Below are positions 17,712-27,179 of a DNA stretch of 64,000 nt, one piece after another (positions within the stretch are counted from its first letter, which is position 1; each line of letters starts with the position of its first letter). The stretch spans positions 1,834,501-1,898,500 of the forward strand of contig NZ_CP018194.1 in assembly GCF_001889545.1 (NCBI RefSeq). The letters run 5' to 3'. Under the pieces are notes generated by a model, which was not told the origin of the DNA, did not search any database, and saw only the letters and a list, made by a program, of their open reading frames with translations. Source of the DNA: Granulibacter bethesdensis (lineage in GTDB: Bacteria; Pseudomonadota; Alphaproteobacteria; Acetobacterales; Acetobacteraceae). The position numbers were made by a program, and so were the translations under genes.

Positions 17712-18349
17712 CACTGCACGCCGGAGCGTCCACTGTCCATGGACAGGCGCACCAGATCGGGCAAGGTATCAACTTCCAGCTTGTGGAACACGTGCGCGCG
17801 GTGCACATCCACCGTGCGGGGGCTGATCCCCAGAACCCTGCCGATTTCCTTGTTGGAATGCCCGGCCACCAGCAGATCGAACACTTCCTGCTCCCGCTGC
17901 GTCAGGATAGAGAGGCGGCTGGCAGCGGCAGAAGCGATTTCCTCCTGCCTGCGACGCTGCATACAGGTGATCAATGCGCGGGAGATAGCTTCCAGCAACT
18001 GCGTATCCTGAAAAGGCTTTTCCAGAAAATCAATCGCCCCCGCTTTCATCGCCCGCACGGCAGAGGGCACCTGTCCATGCGCTGTCATCATAATGAGAGG
18101 AAGATCAATCCCCCGGCTTTCCAGATGCGCCTGAAACTGCAATCCATCAATCTCCGGCATCAGCAGATCCGTCAGAATACAGGCTGGCTGAGCTGGATCA
18201 GAGCCAGAGTTGATCAGACGTGCGAGAAAATCCTGGCCATCCTGATACAGGATCACCCTCATGCCCTCCTGCTCCAGCAGAAAAGCGAGGGAATCCCGGA
18301 TCGCAGGATCGTCATCTACCACATGGATGACAGGTCGAGAGAGCACCAT
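17711..18349 (-). CDS. fixJ: FixJ-type response regulator
   Basis: A 212-residue NarL/FixJ-class regulator. The receiver domain (1-125) has the acidic pocket DDD at 12-14, phospho-acceptor Asp61 in LTDLLMPEIDG and the conserved Lys in FLEKPF. The LuxR-type helix-turn-helix follows at about 140-205 (LTQREQEVFDLLVAGHSNKE, then ISPRTVDVHRAHVF). It is the upstream partner of the FixL-like kinase and is divergent from a FixK/Crp-type gene, which mirrors the rhizobial FixLJ-FixK cascade. Confidence 0.9.
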   Translation of the reverse strand: MVLSRPVIHVVDDDPAIRDSLAFLLEQEGMRVILYQDGQDFLARLINSGSDPAQPACILTDLLMPEIDGLQFQAHLESRGIDLPLIMMTAHGQVPSAVRAMKAGAIDFLEKPFQDTQLLEAISRALITCMQRRRQEEIASAAASRLSILTQREQEVFDLLVAGHSNKEIGRVLGISPRTVDVHRAHVFHKLEVDTLPDLVRLSMDSGRSGVQ

Positions 18350-18368
18350 GCCGCCATTACCCTGATCT

Positions 18369-18402
18369 CATTGCAGGATACGTGATCTTACGTACGCAAT
18401 GG
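18369..18402. promoter_or_regulatory. Candidate FixJ-type operator between fixJ-like and fixK-like genes
   Basis: TTACGTAC at 18388-18395 (complement GTACGTAA) matches seven of eight positions of the GTAMGTAG consensus I recall for FixJ. It lies inside an outer inverted repeat ATTGC (18369-18373) / GCAAT (18396-18400), about 75-85 bp upstream of the fixK-like start. Activation of the fixK-like gene and autocontrol by the FixJ-type regulator are inferred. Confidence 0.35.
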
Positions 18403-18471
18403 AACGAATAGGCTGCGGCTCATCACATGCCTAGTGGGGAAAGGACGAATAATACCATCGGGAGTCACCAG

Positions 18472-19197
18472 ATGACCACCACCACCCCCACCTCTCCTTT
18501 GCCTTCCACTGTTCGGCTGCCCCCCTCCCTCAAGAGCGTCAGACACACGATGTCGCTTTTTATTCACACTGCGCAGCAACAGATACAGCATTACGCCCGT
18601 GGCGACGTGCTGATCGAGGAAGGCCACCCCAGCCGTTTCTGCTTCCAGATCATCAGCGGCTGCGCCCGTGCCGTGCGGCTGATGGAGGATGGCAGACGGC
18701 AGATTGGCGAATTCCTGCTGCCGGGCGATATGGTCGGGTTAGAGGCGGTCTCGGAACAGATCTACACGATCGAGGCGGTGACACCAGTGACCGCACAGCG
18801 CCGAACAATTGAGGATATCGAGAAACAGGCTGATCAGGACAAGACTTTCTCTTATGTCCTGCGTCAGTTCATCGCTCTGAAATTGCAGATGAGCTGGAAA
18901 CGGCAGATTGCACTGGGGCGCCAGACCGCCAGTGAAAGACTGTTTGGTTTTCTGGATGAAATGCGCGACCGGCTGGAAGAGGGGTCAGGCAATGCAATCA
19001 CCCTGCCCATGAGCCGTAGCGATATCGCCGATTATCTGGGCCTGACGACTGAAACCATCTGCCGCACCCTGACGGCGTTTCAGCGGGAAGGGCTGATCAG
19101 CATCTGCAAATCCGAGATCCTGTTCCCTTCCCACCCAGTCCTCAAGCAACGCGATGCCCCCGTATCGCGCAGTTATACTGACACGATACGGGGGTAG
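18472..19197 (+). CDS. Crp/Fnr-family regulator, FixK-like
   Basis: A protein of about 241 residues. A cyclic-nucleotide-binding-type beta-roll (ARGDVLIEEGHPSRFCFQII, GEFLLPGDMVGLEA) is followed by a C-terminal winged helix with MSRSDIADYLGLTTETICRTL; the recognition part E..CR is close to the FNR/FixK E..SR, so a TTGA...TCAA-type target is likely. It lacks the N-terminal cysteine cluster of FNR, so it resembles FixK rather than a direct oxygen sensor. Start ATG 18472 has GGGAG about seven bases upstream. It is divergent from the FixJ/FixL-like pair and probably under its control. The last codons form a long hairpin. Confidence 0.88.
   Translation: MTTTTPTSPLPSTVRLPPSLKSVRHTMSLFIHTAQQQIQHYARGDVLIEEGHPSRFCFQIISGCARAVRLMEDGRRQIGEFLLPGDMVGLEAVSEQIYTIEAVTPVTAQRRTIEDIEKQADQDKTFSYVLRQFIALKLQMSWKRQIALGRQTASERLFGFLDEMRDRLEEGSGNAITLPMSRSDIADYLGLTTETICRTLTAFQREGLISICKSEILFPSHPVLKQRDAPVSRSYTDTIRG
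19157..19194. terminator. 11-bp perfect-stem hairpin in the end of the FixK-like gene
   Basis: CCCCCGTATCG (19157-19167) pairs perfectly with CGATACGGGGG (19184-19194) across a 16-base loop. It occupies the last codons of the regulator gene and sits between two convergent genes, 12 bp from the stop of the Hint gene. No long T run follows, so factor-independent termination is uncertain. Confidence 0.5.
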
Positions 19198-19208
19198 AAG
19201 ACGTCAGA

Positions 19209-22079
19209 TCAGGCTGTGACAGCCATATCCATGCTGACCAGCTCATCAGCAGGATAAGGACCTCCCGCTATGATCTGAATAGCCAGCAATCCGATACTGT
19301 CAGGGGCACGCTGCCCAAGCGGCAGCACAGCATTGCCGTTGGTCCAGCGGCAATGCACGGTCTCCAGCCTGTCCCATCCCGGCAAGTCGCTCTGTCCCAG
19401 ATGAGTCTCGATAGGACGCGTAACCGCGGCCTCGAACAGAAGGACCTCACCAACCAGCACACCGAGCTGCCGACGATCATCGACGAATGGGCCGATCATA
19501 TCATAGGGACGGCTGGTACGAGAGACGATGCGGACATCTCTGACATCTCCCGACACCATGAACATGACACGATCATCGGTCCTGCGGACAGGATGGAGGA
19601 TATGCCCACTGCCCGTCACCAGATGCAGCGCCGCATCGTCCGTGAAACGGACCGGGACCGTGCGGCTGGCAAGACCGGCCTGTTCCGCACGGGCTTCGAT
19701 CTGGCGGAACAGCGGCTCGACGAAATCCCGCGATATGCGGAGAGGTGCCGCGGCATCGTTCCAGTCCAGATTGGGCCGACCAACCATCGCCACAACGCTG
19801 CCCTTGCTCTGGAACGCATAGCGGTTACCGGTATCGAGATAGCTTTCTGTCAGAACACCATCCGCCCTGATCACGGAATGGGTTTCCGTCTCGATATGAT
19901 AGCAGTCATAGACCATGCTGGTTTTATCATAGAAGATCGAACGACCATTCACGAGCATTCTCACCGGAACGAAGGCTCCGTCGAGAAACAGGCAATGTTC
20001 AGCCGTGATCAGCATATCCTTGTACGGCACATCTGGAGCAATGGCATCCTTGAGCACACGCACCGGATAACCTGCCTGATCATCAGGAACAGCAGACTGG
20101 ACCCGTATCTGTGATTTGCCAACCCATGTCACCTTGCGGATAGAGACTGTTCCACCATGATAGGTGACGATCTCATCCCCGACATCGATGTCCTGCACAG
20201 GAACCTCTCCCTGAGCCAGCGTCACCATGCTGTCAGCCAGGAAGCAGGGAGCAGATCCATCTATACCGGCAGAGGTCACCAGACTACCCCCACCCGCCAC
20301 GGTGGTCGGGTCTGTAATGATGGCACCGGAAGACACTGTCATGGTGAAAGCACCGGCCGTCGCAGTTCCCAGATAAGGGGATGTGACTGTTGCACCGGAC
20401 ATCACCGTCACATTGGCGGCACCATCTGCACCAGGGCCACTATTGACGTAGGTATCGTTGATGGAGCTGCCACCGGAAGAAATCGTCACCACATTCGAAT
20501 TATAGACGTTTCCCGACACCGTGGCGCCATTGGCAACGACCAGGTATCCGTTCACCTCGGAAGAATTGACCATCGTCCCGCCGTTGAGCACGGAGACGGT
20601 CGGAACACCGCCGGAAATCGTCGCACCGGAGACCACGGCTCCGCTTGAAACGGTCAGTGTTCCGATATTGGACAGAACTACCGGCCCGGTCACTGAAGTC
20701 GTGCCGCTCTGGTAATAGGTCGTGCCACTGACATTGACTGCGGACCAGTTGCCACCGTTCAGGACGGTCGCTCCGGAAACAGATGGCTCAGAATTAGGGG
20801 TTCCATCTCCATAGGTTGCCGCCATGGAAACGACAGAGCCGGACGTAGCCGTCACGGCGGATATGTTCGCACCGGAAGAAACGACGGCTGTCACGCCCGA
20901 CCCCACCGTCAGGCCCGAGACATTTGCACCGGACGCAACGACCGCGCTCAGACCACCCACTGCTCCACTGGTAAAGGTCGCCCCATTCAATGTCGCACCG
21001 GCTGCAACAGAGACCGTTGCCGTTCCATCCGCAACAGACCCGCTGTTGATATAAGTATCGTTGATGGAACTGCCGCCAGAGGAAATCGTCACCGCATTCG
21101 AATTATACGTATTGCCGGACACAATGCCGCCATTGGCAACCACCAGATAACCGTTGATCTCAGTGGAGTCCGTCATCGAGCCACCACTGAGAACAGAAAC
21201 GGTGGGAACGCCGCCGGACAAAACCGCTCCGGAGACAACCGCTCCGCTTGAAACGGTCAGCGTTCCGATACTGGACAGAACCACCGGGCCGGTCACCGAG
21301 GTCGTGCCGCTCTGGTAATAAGTTGTGCCACCCACATCGACGGCCGACCAGTTGCCGCCATTCAGGATGATATAACCACCTGCATGGATCACACCTGTGC
21401 TATCTGTCACCGCGGCGCGACCACCGGATTCAAGCGTCATACTGGTAATATTGGCTCCAGCCCCGCTGACGACCGCGCCGGAAGAAACCGTTGTGGTGTC
21501 AAGGTTGGCGCCTGCAGAGGCCATCAGCAGACCGCTACCCGTCACGACAGTATTGCTGACCGTAGCACCGGAAGACACAACGGCCGTTGCCCCCGCCCCT
21601 ACCGTCAGATCCGAGACATTCGCACCGGACGCAACGACCGCGCTCAGACCACCCACTGTTCCACTGGTAAAGGTCGCCCCATTCAATGTCGCACCGGCTG
21701 CAACCGAAACCGTTGCCGCTCCATCCGCAGCAGATCCGCTGTTGATATAAGTATCGTTGATGGAACTGCCGCCAGAGGAAATCGTCACCTCATTCGAATT
21801 ATACGTATTACCGGACACAACGCCGCCATTGGCAACAATCAGATAACCGTTAACCTCGGTGGAGTCCGTCATCGTGCCACCGCTGAGAACAGAGACGGTG
21901 GGAACGCCGCCGGACAAAACCGCTCCGGAGACCACGGCTCCGCTTGAAACGGTCAGCGTTCCGATACTGGACAGAACCACCGGCCCGGTTACTGAGGTCG
22001 TGCCGCTCTGGTAATAAGTTGTACCACTGATGTTGACTGCAGACCAGTTGCCACCAGTCAGAATCGTAGGAGATGTCAT
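19209..22079 (-). CDS. SLS/AIDA-repeat protein with C-terminal Hint domain
   Basis: A 956-residue protein. Residues 1-600 are three long repeats of roughly 210 residues, each opening with GGNWSAV..GTTYYQSGTTSV and built of beta-solenoid SLS units (VSSGAVVSGA, ISSGGSSINDTY). A Hint_2-type domain follows from Cys612 (PCFLADSMVTLAQGE; VGDEIVTYHGG; LITAEHCLFLDG, about 612-755). The last 190 residues form a conserved-looking domain common after Hint in acetic acid bacteria. It has no signal peptide and no autotransporter barrel. Its ATG overlaps the stop of the heptosyltransferase gene (ATGA), so it is very likely coexpressed with, and a substrate of, that enzyme. Hint self-cleavage or ester formation at Cys612 is possible. 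Confidence 0.85.
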   Translation of the reverse strand: MTSPTILTGGNWSAVNISGTTYYQSGTTSVTGPVVLSSIGTLTVSSGAVVSGAVLSGGVPTVSVLSGGTMTDSTEVNGYLIVANGGVVSGNTYNSNEVTISSGGSSINDTYINSGSAADGAATVSVAAGATLNGATFTSGTVGGLSAVVASGANVSDLTVGAGATAVVSSGATVSNTVVTGSGLLMASAGANLDTTTVSSGAVVSGAGANITSMTLESGGRAAVTDSTGVIHAGGYIILNGGNWSAVDVGGTTYYQSGTTSVTGPVVLSSIGTLTVSSGAVVSGAVLSGGVPTVSVLSGGSMTDSTEINGYLVVANGGIVSGNTYNSNAVTISSGGSSINDTYINSGSVADGTATVSVAAGATLNGATFTSGAVGGLSAVVASGANVSGLTVGSGVTAVVSSGANISAVTATSGSVVSMAATYGDGTPNSEPSVSGATVLNGGNWSAVNVSGTTYYQSGTTSVTGPVVLSNIGTLTVSSGAVVSGATISGGVPTVSVLNGGTMVNSSEVNGYLVVANGATVSGNVYNSNVVTISSGGSSINDTYVNSGPGADGAANVTVMSGATVTSPYLGTATAGAFTMTVSSGAIITDPTTVAGGGSLVTSAGIDGSAPCFLADSMVTLAQGEVPVQDIDVGDEIVTYHGGTVSIRKVTWVGKSQIRVQSAVPDDQAGYPVRVLKDAIAPDVPYKDMLITAEHCLFLDGAFVPVRMLVNGRSIFYDKTSMVYDCYHIETETHSVIRADGVLTESYLDTGNRYAFQSKGSVVAMVGRPNLDWNDAAAPLRISRDFVEPLFRQIEARAEQAGLASRTVPVRFTDDAALHLVTGSGHILHPVRRTDDRVMFMVSGDVRDVRIVSRTSRPYDMIGPFVDDRRQLGVLVGEVLLFEAAVTRPIETHLGQSDLPGWDRLETVHCRWTNGNAVLPLGQRAPDSIGLLAIQIIAGGPYPADELVSMDMAVTA

Positions 22080-23338
22080 TGAGGTCTGGCTCCATCGCTG
22101 TTAAGTGCTGTCATTGAAGGAATCGTCTTGATGGTCGAAATAACCGCTTCAGGCGTAATCAAACGTGAACATTCAAACTGCCTGTCCGTGTTTTCATGGC
22201 GCGGACACCAGAAAATATTATTGTGATCAAATGTGATTCTTGGATCATTCCAGCAGGAATTACAGGAATTCCAGTTAATGACCCGATATGGTGTATAAAA
22301 TTCGTTGGTCGGGTGCGTAAAACCTGAAATCAACACAACATTGACTCCGACAGCCCAAGCCAGCCAGGCAAGGCCTGAGCTGGTACCAATAAAAAACTCG
22401 GCATGGGTCAGCCAGCGCACACGCTCTTCAAGGGGACGATCGCCGGTCTGATCCTCGCAACCATGTGGAATATGGTTCCAAACCCAATTTTTTCCATGCA
22501 CAGGTTTCTGATCAATGCAGATGACGCGCAATCCCTGATCCTTCAGGAATTTGATAACTTCTCTCCACCCATCCGGATTGTTCCAGTATTTGCATTGTGA
22601 TGATGCTTGCGCGGCAATACAGACATAGCGGTCAGCAATCGGTCGGGAATTATCACGGATGGCAATTTCGGGCCTGACCTCACTTGGATCGACACCCAGA
22701 ATATAGGCTGCCGTCTTATGCAGACCGACATGCCGGAAGTCGCTGGGCTGCCAGTTCTTGTCCTCATCCGTAAAGAACAGGCCAATCCGGTAAGTTGCAT
22801 AGGCTTTTTCCTGAAGATCGGAATCAGCCAGAGCTTCCTTCGTAAGAAACTCGATCTGCGGATACTGATCCTTGAACAGGGAAATGAATTTATCCGCGAC
22901 AATGCAAACCGTTCTGGCCCCCGTTTTCTCCTGAAAGCGGGGAATGTAGGAAAACCATGCAATTGCATCCCCCAGCGTGCCGACCGGGATCTGGATCAGG
23001 ATGATCTTGTCAGCCGGATCGAACTGGTGGCGAAAAACGTCCCTGATACTGCCATCATCCGATACAAAAACGACCTTGATCTCGTAGCGGAGAAAATATC
23101 GTTTCGCCGATTGCAGATGACCGCTTTTCAGATCACCATGATACAGAATGACACCAGATGCCTTATCACGGAGCGTCACTCTCCAGACCCCATCCTCCCG
23201 CTCCGGAAAATGAACTCTGGCACCGTCATTAAAATCAAAACGAATACCCTCAACCCCTTCCTGCGTCAGGACAGAGGGGGCCGGGATATACGCGCCGCCA
23301 TGAAGACAAACAGATTCTGCAACCAAGACCAGAAACAC
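22076..23338 (-). CDS. Autotransporter strand-loop-strand O-heptosyltransferase (TibC/Aah-like)
   Basis: A 420-residue glycosyltransferase of the bacterial autotransporter heptosyltransferase family, which transfers heptose from an ADP-heptose donor to Ser/Thr in AIDA-type repeats in the cytoplasm. The N-terminal part (GGAYIPAPSVLTQEGVEGIR, then RFDFNDGARVHFP) is typical. IPVGTLGDAIAW carries the Asp (124) expected at the catalytic site, and the C-terminal nucleotide-sugar site includes FFIGTSSGLAWLAWAVGVNV. Four cysteines at 359, 362, 378 and 390 match the iron-binding Cys set described for TibC. The start is probably GTG 23338, with no strong ribosome binding site. It is first in an operon with the SLS-Hint gene; five more SLS genes lie 14-40 kb away. 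Confidence 0.9.
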   Translation of the reverse strand: MFLVLVAESVCLHGGAYIPAPSVLTQEGVEGIRFDFNDGARVHFPEREDGVWRVTLRDKASGVILYHGDLKSGHLQSAKRYFLRYEIKVVFVSDDGSIRDVFRHQFDPADKIILIQIPVGTLGDAIAWFSYIPRFQEKTGARTVCIVADKFISLFKDQYPQIEFLTKEALADSDLQEKAYATYRIGLFFTDEDKNWQPSDFRHVGLHKTAAYILGVDPSEVRPEIAIRDNSRPIADRYVCIAAQASSQCKYWNNPDGWREVIKFLKDQGLRVICIDQKPVHGKNWVWNHIPHGCEDQTGDRPLEERVRWLTHAEFFIGTSSGLAWLAWAVGVNVVLISGFTHPTNEFYTPYRVINWNSCNSCWNDPRITFDHNNIFWCPRHENTDRQFECSRLITPEAVISTIKTIPSMTALNSDGARPQ

Positions 23339-23812
23339 CCCCGTGCAGTTGCCGTTTTGGATATCAAGAATATAGGATAAATATCCTTATATCTAACATA
23401 TATAATTAAACATCTATTCAATAAAAATACAAGACTATAAACATGTAAACAGAATTGTGTTCAAATTTTGTTTACAATTTAAGCAATATAAATTTTAAAT
23501 TTATTATTTGATTATCTATTTTCTACTATTGATTGTGTTTTGTTTATTTACGACCAATTATATATTGGAATGGTCAACAGTGATGGATAATGTCCGGCAT
23601 CGCGTGACCTGATGCAATGCGCGTCATGGCATCTGACACAGGACATGGTATCGTTCTCTACACAACGATACGCAGCCCTGATCAGCATCAGCAGTTATGG
23701 AGGGATATGCGAGAGCACACCGCTCATCCTGCTTTGTGCGGTGGCTTGGACCGGAGGTGAGTCTCTTACGACTGACACCTGCAATCAATTGATTTTATTG
23801 AGCTGGAAGAGC
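23339..23812. promoter_or_regulatory. AT-rich promoter region of the heptosyltransferase operon
   Basis: About 23370-23580 is strikingly AT-rich for this genome and should carry the promoter of the minus-strand operon. It contains an inverted repeat TGTAAACA (23444-23451) / TGTTTACA (23469-23476), about 106 bp upstream of the start, a possible operator. No gene was recognised; an open frame running right from 23612 is an artefact that crosses the tRNA-Gln gene. Confidence 0.4.
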
Positions 23813-23887
23813 TGGCTGGGGCGGGAGGATTCGAACCTCCGCATGGCGGAATCAAAATCCGCTGCCTTACCGCTTGGCTACGCCCCA
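23813..23887 (-). tRNA. tRNA-Gln(TTG)
   Basis: On the minus strand the acceptor arms are TGGGGCG and CGCCCCA, followed by discriminator G and encoded CCA. The anticodon stem-loop GCGGA-TTTTGAT-TCCGC gives anticodon TTG, and the T-loop GGTTCGAATCC is standard. Length 75. Confidence 0.95.
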
Positions 23888-23985
23888 AGGCACTGTTTTG
23901 TATGCAGGGACAATCCAGGCATGTTCCTGCGCACCGGCGCTTGATAAGCGGAACCGGCGCGAAGGTCCATCCCCCTGATCAGGAT

Positions 23986-25548
23986 TTAGTGCCGGAAATG
24001 GCGCATACCGGTGAACACCATGGCCAGGCCGGCCGCATCGGCAGCAGCAATCACCTCATCATCCCGTACCGAGCCACCGGGCTGGATCACGGCCGTGGCA
24101 CCAGCGGCAGAGGCTGCCTCCAGACCATCAGCGAAGGGGAAGAACGCATCAGAGGCCACCACGCTGCCCGCGATCAGCGCGCCGCCTTTCTGGGCGGCAA
24201 TGCGGGCGCTGTCGACGCGGCTCATCTGCCCGGCGCCAATTCCGGTGGTGGCCAGATCCTTCGCATAGATAATGGCATTGGACTTCACATGCTTGCAGAC
24301 GCGGAAGGCGAACAGAAGATCACGCCATTCCGCATCCGTCGGCGCCCGCTTCGTCACCACGCGCAGATCCTCGCGCCGGATGCAGCCATTATCGCGCGTC
24401 TGCACCAGCAGCCCGCCCGCCACGCTCCGCACCGCCATGCCCTGCTCAGCCGGGTCCGGCATGCCACCGGTCAGCAGCAGACGCAGCGCCTTTTTGCGCG
24501 CCACGATCTCCAGCGCGGCCTCATCCGCATCGGGGGCGACGATGACCTCGCTGAAAATGCTGGTGATGCGCTCGGCCGCTTCCGCATCCAGCCTGCGGTT
24601 GAGGGCGACAATGCCGCCAAAGGCCGAAACCGGATCGCAGCGCAGTGCCAGATCCCACGCCTCCGCCAGACTGGCCGCCGAGGCGACGCCACAGGGATTG
24701 GCGTGCTTGACGATGACAACGCTCGGCTGTTCGAACTCCGCCACGCATTCAAAAGCGGCATCGGTGTCGTTGATGTTATTGTAGCTCAGTTCCTTGCCCT
24801 GAAGCTGGCGTGCGGTCGCAACACCCGGACGTGCGCCCAGCGCATAGAATGCGGCGCTCTGATGCGGATTCTCACCATAGCGCAGCCCCTGACGCAGGCT
24901 GCCCCCGATGGAGAAATGACGCGGAAATTCCTCCTGAACCGCGCCCTGGGGGGAAAGCCAGGTCGCAAACCAGCCCGCAATGGCACTGTCATAGGCCGCC
25001 GTGCGGGCAAAAGCCGCCGCCGCCAGCCGACGGCGCAGCGTGGCATCCGTGCCGCCATGCGCGGTGAACTGATCCAGCACTGCCTCATACTGCGCGGGGT
25101 CGGTGACGATGGTGACGTGATCGTGGTTTTTCGCCGCCGCACGGGTCAGGGCGGGGCCCCCAATATCAATATTCTCGACACAGGTTTCGAAATCTGCGCC
25201 GGAGGCAACCGTGGCCTCGAACGGGTAAAGATTGACGCAGACCAGATCAATCGGGGCAATGCCGTGCTCATTCATCTGCGCGACATGCTCCGGCAGATCA
25301 CGGCGACCGAGAATGCCGCCATGGATCTCCGGCACCAGCGTTTTCACCCGCCCATCAAGGATCTCGGGGAAGCCGGTATGCGCAGAGACATCCTTTACCG
25401 CCACTCCGGCCTCCCGCAGCGCCGCGGCGGAACCGCCGGTGGAGAGAATCTCCACCCCGCCAGCCGCCAGAGCCTTGGCAAAGGGAATCAACCCGGTCTT
25501 GTCAGAGACGGAAATCAGGGCGCGACGAATAGGGGCGGTAGCGGTCAT
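23986..25548 (-). CDS. purH: Bifunctional AICAR formyltransferase / IMP cyclohydrolase PurH
   Basis: A protein of about 520 residues that catalyses the last two steps of de novo IMP synthesis. The N-terminal MGS-like cyclohydrolase domain ([46 protein letters not shown]) is followed by the formyltransferase domain with [16 protein letters not shown] and [12 protein letters not shown] and a C-terminal [12 protein letters not shown] segment. I chose ATG 25548, where family sequence begins, over the open upstream frame to 25665. Complete and apparently intact. Confidence 0.96.
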   Translation of the reverse strand: MTATAPIRRALISVSDKTGLIPFAKALAAGGVEILSTGGSAAALREAGVAVKDVSAHTGFPEILDGRVKTLVPEIHGGILGRRDLPEHVAQMNEHGIAPIDLVCVNLYPFEATVASGADFETCVENIDIGGPALTRAAAKNHDHVTIVTDPAQYEAVLDQFTAHGGTDATLRRRLAAAAFARTAAYDSAIAGWFATWLSPQGAVQEEFPRHFSIGGSLRQGLRYGENPHQSAAFYALGARPGVATARQLQGKELSYNNINDTDAAFECVAEFEQPSVVIVKHANPCGVASAASLAEAWDLALRCDPVSAFGGIVALNRRLDAEAAERITSIFSEVIVAPDADEAALEIVARKKALRLLLTGGMPDPAEQGMAVRSVAGGLLVQTRDNGCIRREDLRVVTKRAPTDAEWRDLLFAFRVCKHVKSNAIIYAKDLATTGIGAGQMSRVDSARIAAQKGGALIAGSVVASDAFFPFADGLEAASAAGATAVIQPGGSVRDDEVIAAADAAGLAMVFTGMRHFRH

Positions 25549-25667
25549 GATGGGTGCGAACTCCGGCTGGAAGACTGCTAGCGTGTCTCCCAAGCCGCGC
25601 GCGACGACAAGAGCCTTCGCCGCATGCCCGCCCCCCTGCTGCCTTCTGTTGCCTCGATAGGACAATA

Positions 25668-26123
25668 TCAGCGGGCGGCGTGAAGCTCCGGCCGCACTGG
25701 CAGGTTCTGGGCTTCACGCACCGCCATCCACGCTTTCGTCACAGCGTCGGAGAACATCATCCCCGGTGCCTTCTGACAGACGCGATAGACGGTGCGGGCG
25801 CGTTCGATCTTGTGCGGGGTGCTGTCCGGCAGTTCTGCCGTCGGCAGGCCCTTCGCAGCGGCATTGCTTTCCAGCGTGCGGAAAGCATCATCGATTGTCT
25901 CGAACCAGCCTATCTTGCGGGAGGAAATATGGTTGCGCGCCACCATCGCTTCGATCCGGCGGCTGTTGACCACCTCTCCAACCGCGGCACTGTAATCGGC
26001 ACAACGCGGGCGATAGTTGTCCGTGGCGGCCTGAGCCTGTTTGACGGGCAGAAAACCACTGATTGCAACAGCCACAGCGGCAAGCCGGGCAAACGGATGA
26101 AGCATCTTCCTGGAAAGGTGCAT
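25668..26123 (-). CDS. Secreted protein of unknown function
   Basis: A 151-residue protein with a clear signal peptide ([19 protein letters not shown], cleavage after about AQAA). The mature part is helical and has two cysteines ([10 protein letters not shown] and [10 protein letters not shown]) that could form a disulphide. No family recognised. It lies 119 bases upstream of purH on the same strand and may be cotranscribed. An ATG six codons further in is an alternative start. Confidence 0.7.
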   Translation of the reverse strand: MHLSRKMLHPFARLAAVAVAISGFLPVKQAQAATDNYRPRCADYSAAVGEVVNSRRIEAMVARNHISSRKIGWFETIDDAFRTLESNAAAKGLPTAELPDSTPHKIERARTVYRVCQKAPGMMFSDAVTKAWMAVREAQNLPVRPELHAAR

Positions 26124-26328
26124 GATGGGCGATCTCCGGCACGTCGGTTCGACAGACCCGGCGGTAACGCCGGATATGTCTCATTTAGACATGTCGAACG
26201 GCGGATGCATCCATCTTCGCACCTGCACAATACTATGTCACAATCCGGCAGATGTTCTGCAATATAAGACCGTTTCAAGTCAGTGCGGAGAGGCCGTCAG
26301 AAGGAATGCCCTTTTCTCTTTTTCGCGC

Positions 26329-26694
26329 TTATTCTTTCTCGATGGTGCATTGCAGAGGGTGCTGGTTATGGCGGGCCAGATCCATCACCTGCGTTACCTT
26401 GGTCTCGGCGACCTCATAGGTGAAGACGCCGCAGACCCCGACCCCACGCCGATGTACATGCAGCATGATCTGGGTCGCTTCTTCGCGGGTTTTCTGAAAA
26501 AATCGCTCCAGCACATGCACGACGAATTCCATCGGCGTGTAGTCGTCGTTCAGCATCAATACCTTATATAAGGACGGCTTGCGTGTTGCCGGGCGCGTTT
26601 TCGCAATCAACCCCGTGCTGGTGCCATCCCCGGCATTGCCCTGCCCGTGCTCATCGCTGCCATGGATATCGATCATGGTATTCTGTCCCGTCAT
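26329..26694 (-). CDS. clpS: ATP-dependent Clp protease adaptor ClpS
   Basis: A protein of about 121 residues. The ClpS core is unmistakable: [25 protein letters not shown], then [24 protein letters not shown]. It delivers N-degron substrates to the ClpAP protease. The ATG at 26694 gives a normal length; a start at 26676 is also possible, and the frame upstream to 26841 looks non-coding. ClpA is not in the window. Confidence 0.95.
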   Translation of the reverse strand: MTGQNTMIDIHGSDEHGQGNAGDGTSTGLIAKTRPATRKPSLYKVLMLNDDYTPMEFVVHVLERFFQKTREEATQIMLHVHRRGVGVCGVFTYEVAETKVTQVMDLARHNQHPLQCTIEKE

Positions 26695-26837
26695 GAAGCC
26701 GCACCACGCATCGCTGGGGCGCGCGGCTCGCGCTGCCCTACCATATCGGATCAGGGCTGGCAGGGGAAAGAGGGAGCTGGCAGGGAAAATCACCTGATAC
26801 ATTCTGCAGACACAGGCACAACCGGACGCGGGATCGC

Positions 26838-27179
26838 TCACCCCATCCGATCAACGGCAGCAGAGACACGCTCGGTCAGAGGGGCCAGAGCCTGCTCCGC
26901 CACCCGCATGGAAGCATCAGCCAACCGGCTGGTATCAACCACGGCTTTTTCCATCACGTCGCGGGCGAAGCTGTTCTGGACCTCGATCATATCCTGCACG
27001 GAGCGGGTTTCCGCCATACGGCGCATGGCATTGGTGGCCGTTTCCAGACCATCCTGAGCACTGGCCAGCCACTGACGGGACAGTTCCTGGAACCCGCTGG
27101 CCCAGACCTGACTGCACTGAAGCAAAGCATCAAGATTGTCGCGATGGAAGGCCATCAGATCGTCAGGGCCTGGAATCAT
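26838..27179 (-). CDS. Phasin family protein
   Basis: A 113-residue, almost wholly helical, amphipathic protein typical of phasins: [20 protein letters not shown] near the start, then regular heptad-like helices. Phasins coat polyhydroxyalkanoate granules or act as general membrane-associated helical proteins. It is upstream of clpS on the same strand and divergent from the carboxypeptidase gene. Confidence 0.8.
   Translation of the reverse strand: MIPGPDDLMAFHRDNLDALLQCSQVWASGFQELSRQWLASAQDGLETATNAMRRMAETRSVQDMIEVQNSFARDVMEKAVVDTSRLADASMRVAEQALAPLTERVSAAVDRMG

Noticed and set aside
23612-23944. Plus-strand open frame containing GREDSNLRMAESKS-like peptide
   Set aside because: It is the antisense reading of the tRNA-Gln gene, with no ribosome binding site.
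23902-25581. 559-codon plus-strand frame over purH
   Set aside because: Shadow; the minus strand codes for a complete PurH.
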